A stretch of DNA of 64,000 nucleotides from Nocardia jinanensis (GTDB taxonomy: Bacteria > Actinomycetota > Actinomycetes > Mycobacteriales > Mycobacteriaceae): positions 849,635 through 913,634 of the forward strand of contig NZ_BMMH01000002.1 of the NCBI RefSeq assembly GCF_014645735.1, read 5' to 3'. A model generated the notes under the pieces. The model saw nothing but the letters and a program-made list of their open reading frames with translations. It ran no database searches and was not told the DNA's origin. Positions 63,371-64,000 of the stretch are shown here, in pieces. How positions within the stretch are numbered: position 1 is the first letter of the stretch; each line of letters starts with the position of its first letter. The position numbers and the translations under genes are program-made.

Positions 63371-63763
63371 GACGCGACCACCCGCTCAGGCCTTGCCCGC
63401 AACCGTGTGCACGCCGAAGCCTTCACCTCACTGTCGGGGGACACTTTCGCCGAGGTCGTGTTCACCGGGACCGGCGCCGACACGGCGACCGTCTCGGCGA
63501 CCGTCTCGGTCGGCCTCGACGGAGTGGAGCACGAGTTGCGCTGGCCGCGGGCAGCGAGCTTGGTCGATGTGCTGCTGTCCGAAGGGCTGAATGTGCCGTT
63601 CTCGTGCCGCGAGGGCGAATGCGGCTCCTGCGTCTGCACGCTGAGAGCGGGCAAGGTCGGCCTGGGCAACACATCCGTCCTCGACGAGGAAGACATCGCC
63701 GACGGCTACATCCTGGCCTGCCAGGCGCGACCGATCAGCGAGAACCTGAACATCGAGTTCTGA
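63345..63763 (+). pseudogene. Ferredoxin-type hydroxylase reductase (KshB/HmpD-like), C-terminus
   Basis: About 135 residues: the end of the FAD/NAD domain (EEAVHDATTRSGLARNRVHA, EAFTSLSGDTF) and a complete plant-type 2Fe-2S domain with ligands in CREGECGSCVC and the fourth Cys in YILACQA. This arrangement is that of reductases for Rieske oxygenases such as 3-ketosteroid 9-alpha-hydroxylase. The FAD and most of the NAD domain are missing; upstream is the OYE remnant in reverse orientation. Confidence 0.75.
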
Positions 63764-63914
63764 TCACCCGATATCGCCGACCGGCGGCCCGCGATCACAG
63801 CTGTTCTCTCCCTCGGAGCGCTCCGAATGCAGGACGAAACCAGACCGTTGACAGGTCCTCTTGTGGGTGAGGCGGCAAGTTCTTACGATCATCTGGCCCC
63901 TGAGAGGAGTACCC

Positions 63915-63953
63915 ATGACACACAATCCGGAAGCCCTAGTGTTCCGCGCCTGA
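63915..63953 (+). pseudogene. 5' end of a gene cut after a few codons
   Basis: GAGAGGAG at 63902-63909 followed by ATG at 63915 gives MTHNPEALVFRA and a stop. A near-ideal ribosome binding site with such a short frame suggests that an insertion element, whose end lies at 63936 or close to it, has cut a real gene. The 150 bases before it contain no other gene. Confidence 0.4.
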
Positions 63954-64000
63954 AATACGTTGGATATATCGGGCGAGGGAGTCGAGGATCTCCTCAGCGG
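63936..64000 (-). mobile_element. IS630-family transposase, C-terminal end
   Basis: Minus-strand codons from the window edge read AEEILDSLARYIQRISGAEH followed by TAG at 63936-63938. This matches the C-terminus of IS630-type DDE transposases of actinobacteria. The stop codon lies within CTAG, the preferred IS630 target with TA duplication, so the element may end here; the catalytic part lies beyond the window. Confidence 0.6.

Noticed and set aside
1..64000. CRISPR arrays, tRNA or rRNA genes
   Set aside because: No regularly spaced repeats were found beyond the two short tandem duplications, and no tRNA or rRNA signature was recognised by eye. A dedicated scan would be needed to exclude a small RNA.

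Overview
This is a GC-rich chromosomal stretch from an actinobacterium. The gene content (a mycobacterial-type MMPL protein, an AlkB cluster with two rubredoxins, a PknK-like kinase, a DacB carboxypeptidase, AftB-like and Rv1733c-like membrane proteins, many TetR, MarR, LacI, IclR and AraC regulators, and a remnant of a steroid-type hydroxylase reductase) points to the Mycobacteriales, most likely Nocardia or a close relative. The genus is an inference. No rRNA or tRNA genes and no CRISPR array were seen.

Layout. 1-5.1 kb: a frameshifted MMPL fragment, a deletion scar that fuses pieces of a MarR gene and an MFS gene, a DUF35-type OB-fold pair, an acyl-CoA synthetase remnant, a D-Ala-D-Ala carboxypeptidase and a small protein. 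5.4-7.8 kb: alkane hydroxylase alkB with two rubredoxins, divergent from a TetR gene across a palindromic operator. 7.9-11.6 kb: an SDR and a TetR gene that share an operator motif, then an MFS exporter with its own TetR. 11.7-17.6 kb: a divergent NAD-dependent DNA ligase, fused gene remnants and a 1,090-residue kinase/ATPase/LuxR protein. 18-23.5 kb: small unknown genes, a membrane class III nucleotide cyclase translationally coupled to a Crp-type regulator, a secreted Lipoprotein_15-type protein and a small membrane protein. 23.5-25.7 kb: a frameshifted gene and a GT-C glycosyltransferase.

26.1-32.1 kb: a tightly overlapped six-gene operon that combines an SsuABC/NMT1-like ABC importer, copper proteins YcnI and YcnJ, and a second NLPA-like lipoprotein. 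32.5-41.0 kb: a LacI-controlled module. One arm encodes permease, binding protein, ATPase and glycerate kinase; the divergent arm encodes a Gfo/Idh/MocA dehydrogenase, a DUF993 aldolase-like protein and a sugar-isomerase-like TIM barrel. The same 14-bp operator lies in front of both arms. 41-47.2 kb: an accessory-looking patch with a truncated CFA synthase, a HEAT protein, an alpha/beta hydrolase with an AraC regulator, a phage-type lipoprotein, a RibD-like remnant, an ART-like/HEAT protein and a zeta-toxin remnant.

47.4-56.1 kb: an eight-gene organosulfur operon (ABC importer, a DszB-like desulfinase with its catalytic residues in place, two LLM flavin monooxygenases, a class II aldolase and a leaderless binding-protein homologue), divergent from an IclR regulator, with two matching inverted repeats between them. 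56.2-64 kb: an Rv1733c-like protein, a phosphotransferase, ketopantoate-reductase and ArsR remnants, a formylglycine-generating enzyme with its arylsulfatase, an HdeD-like protein, truncated oxidoreductases and the end of an IS630-type transposase at the right edge.

Two themes stand out: sulfur scavenging (47-62 kb) and a large number of truncated genes that abut or fuse at their broken ends. The second suggests repeated deletions in this region, or assembly chimeras that should be excluded.
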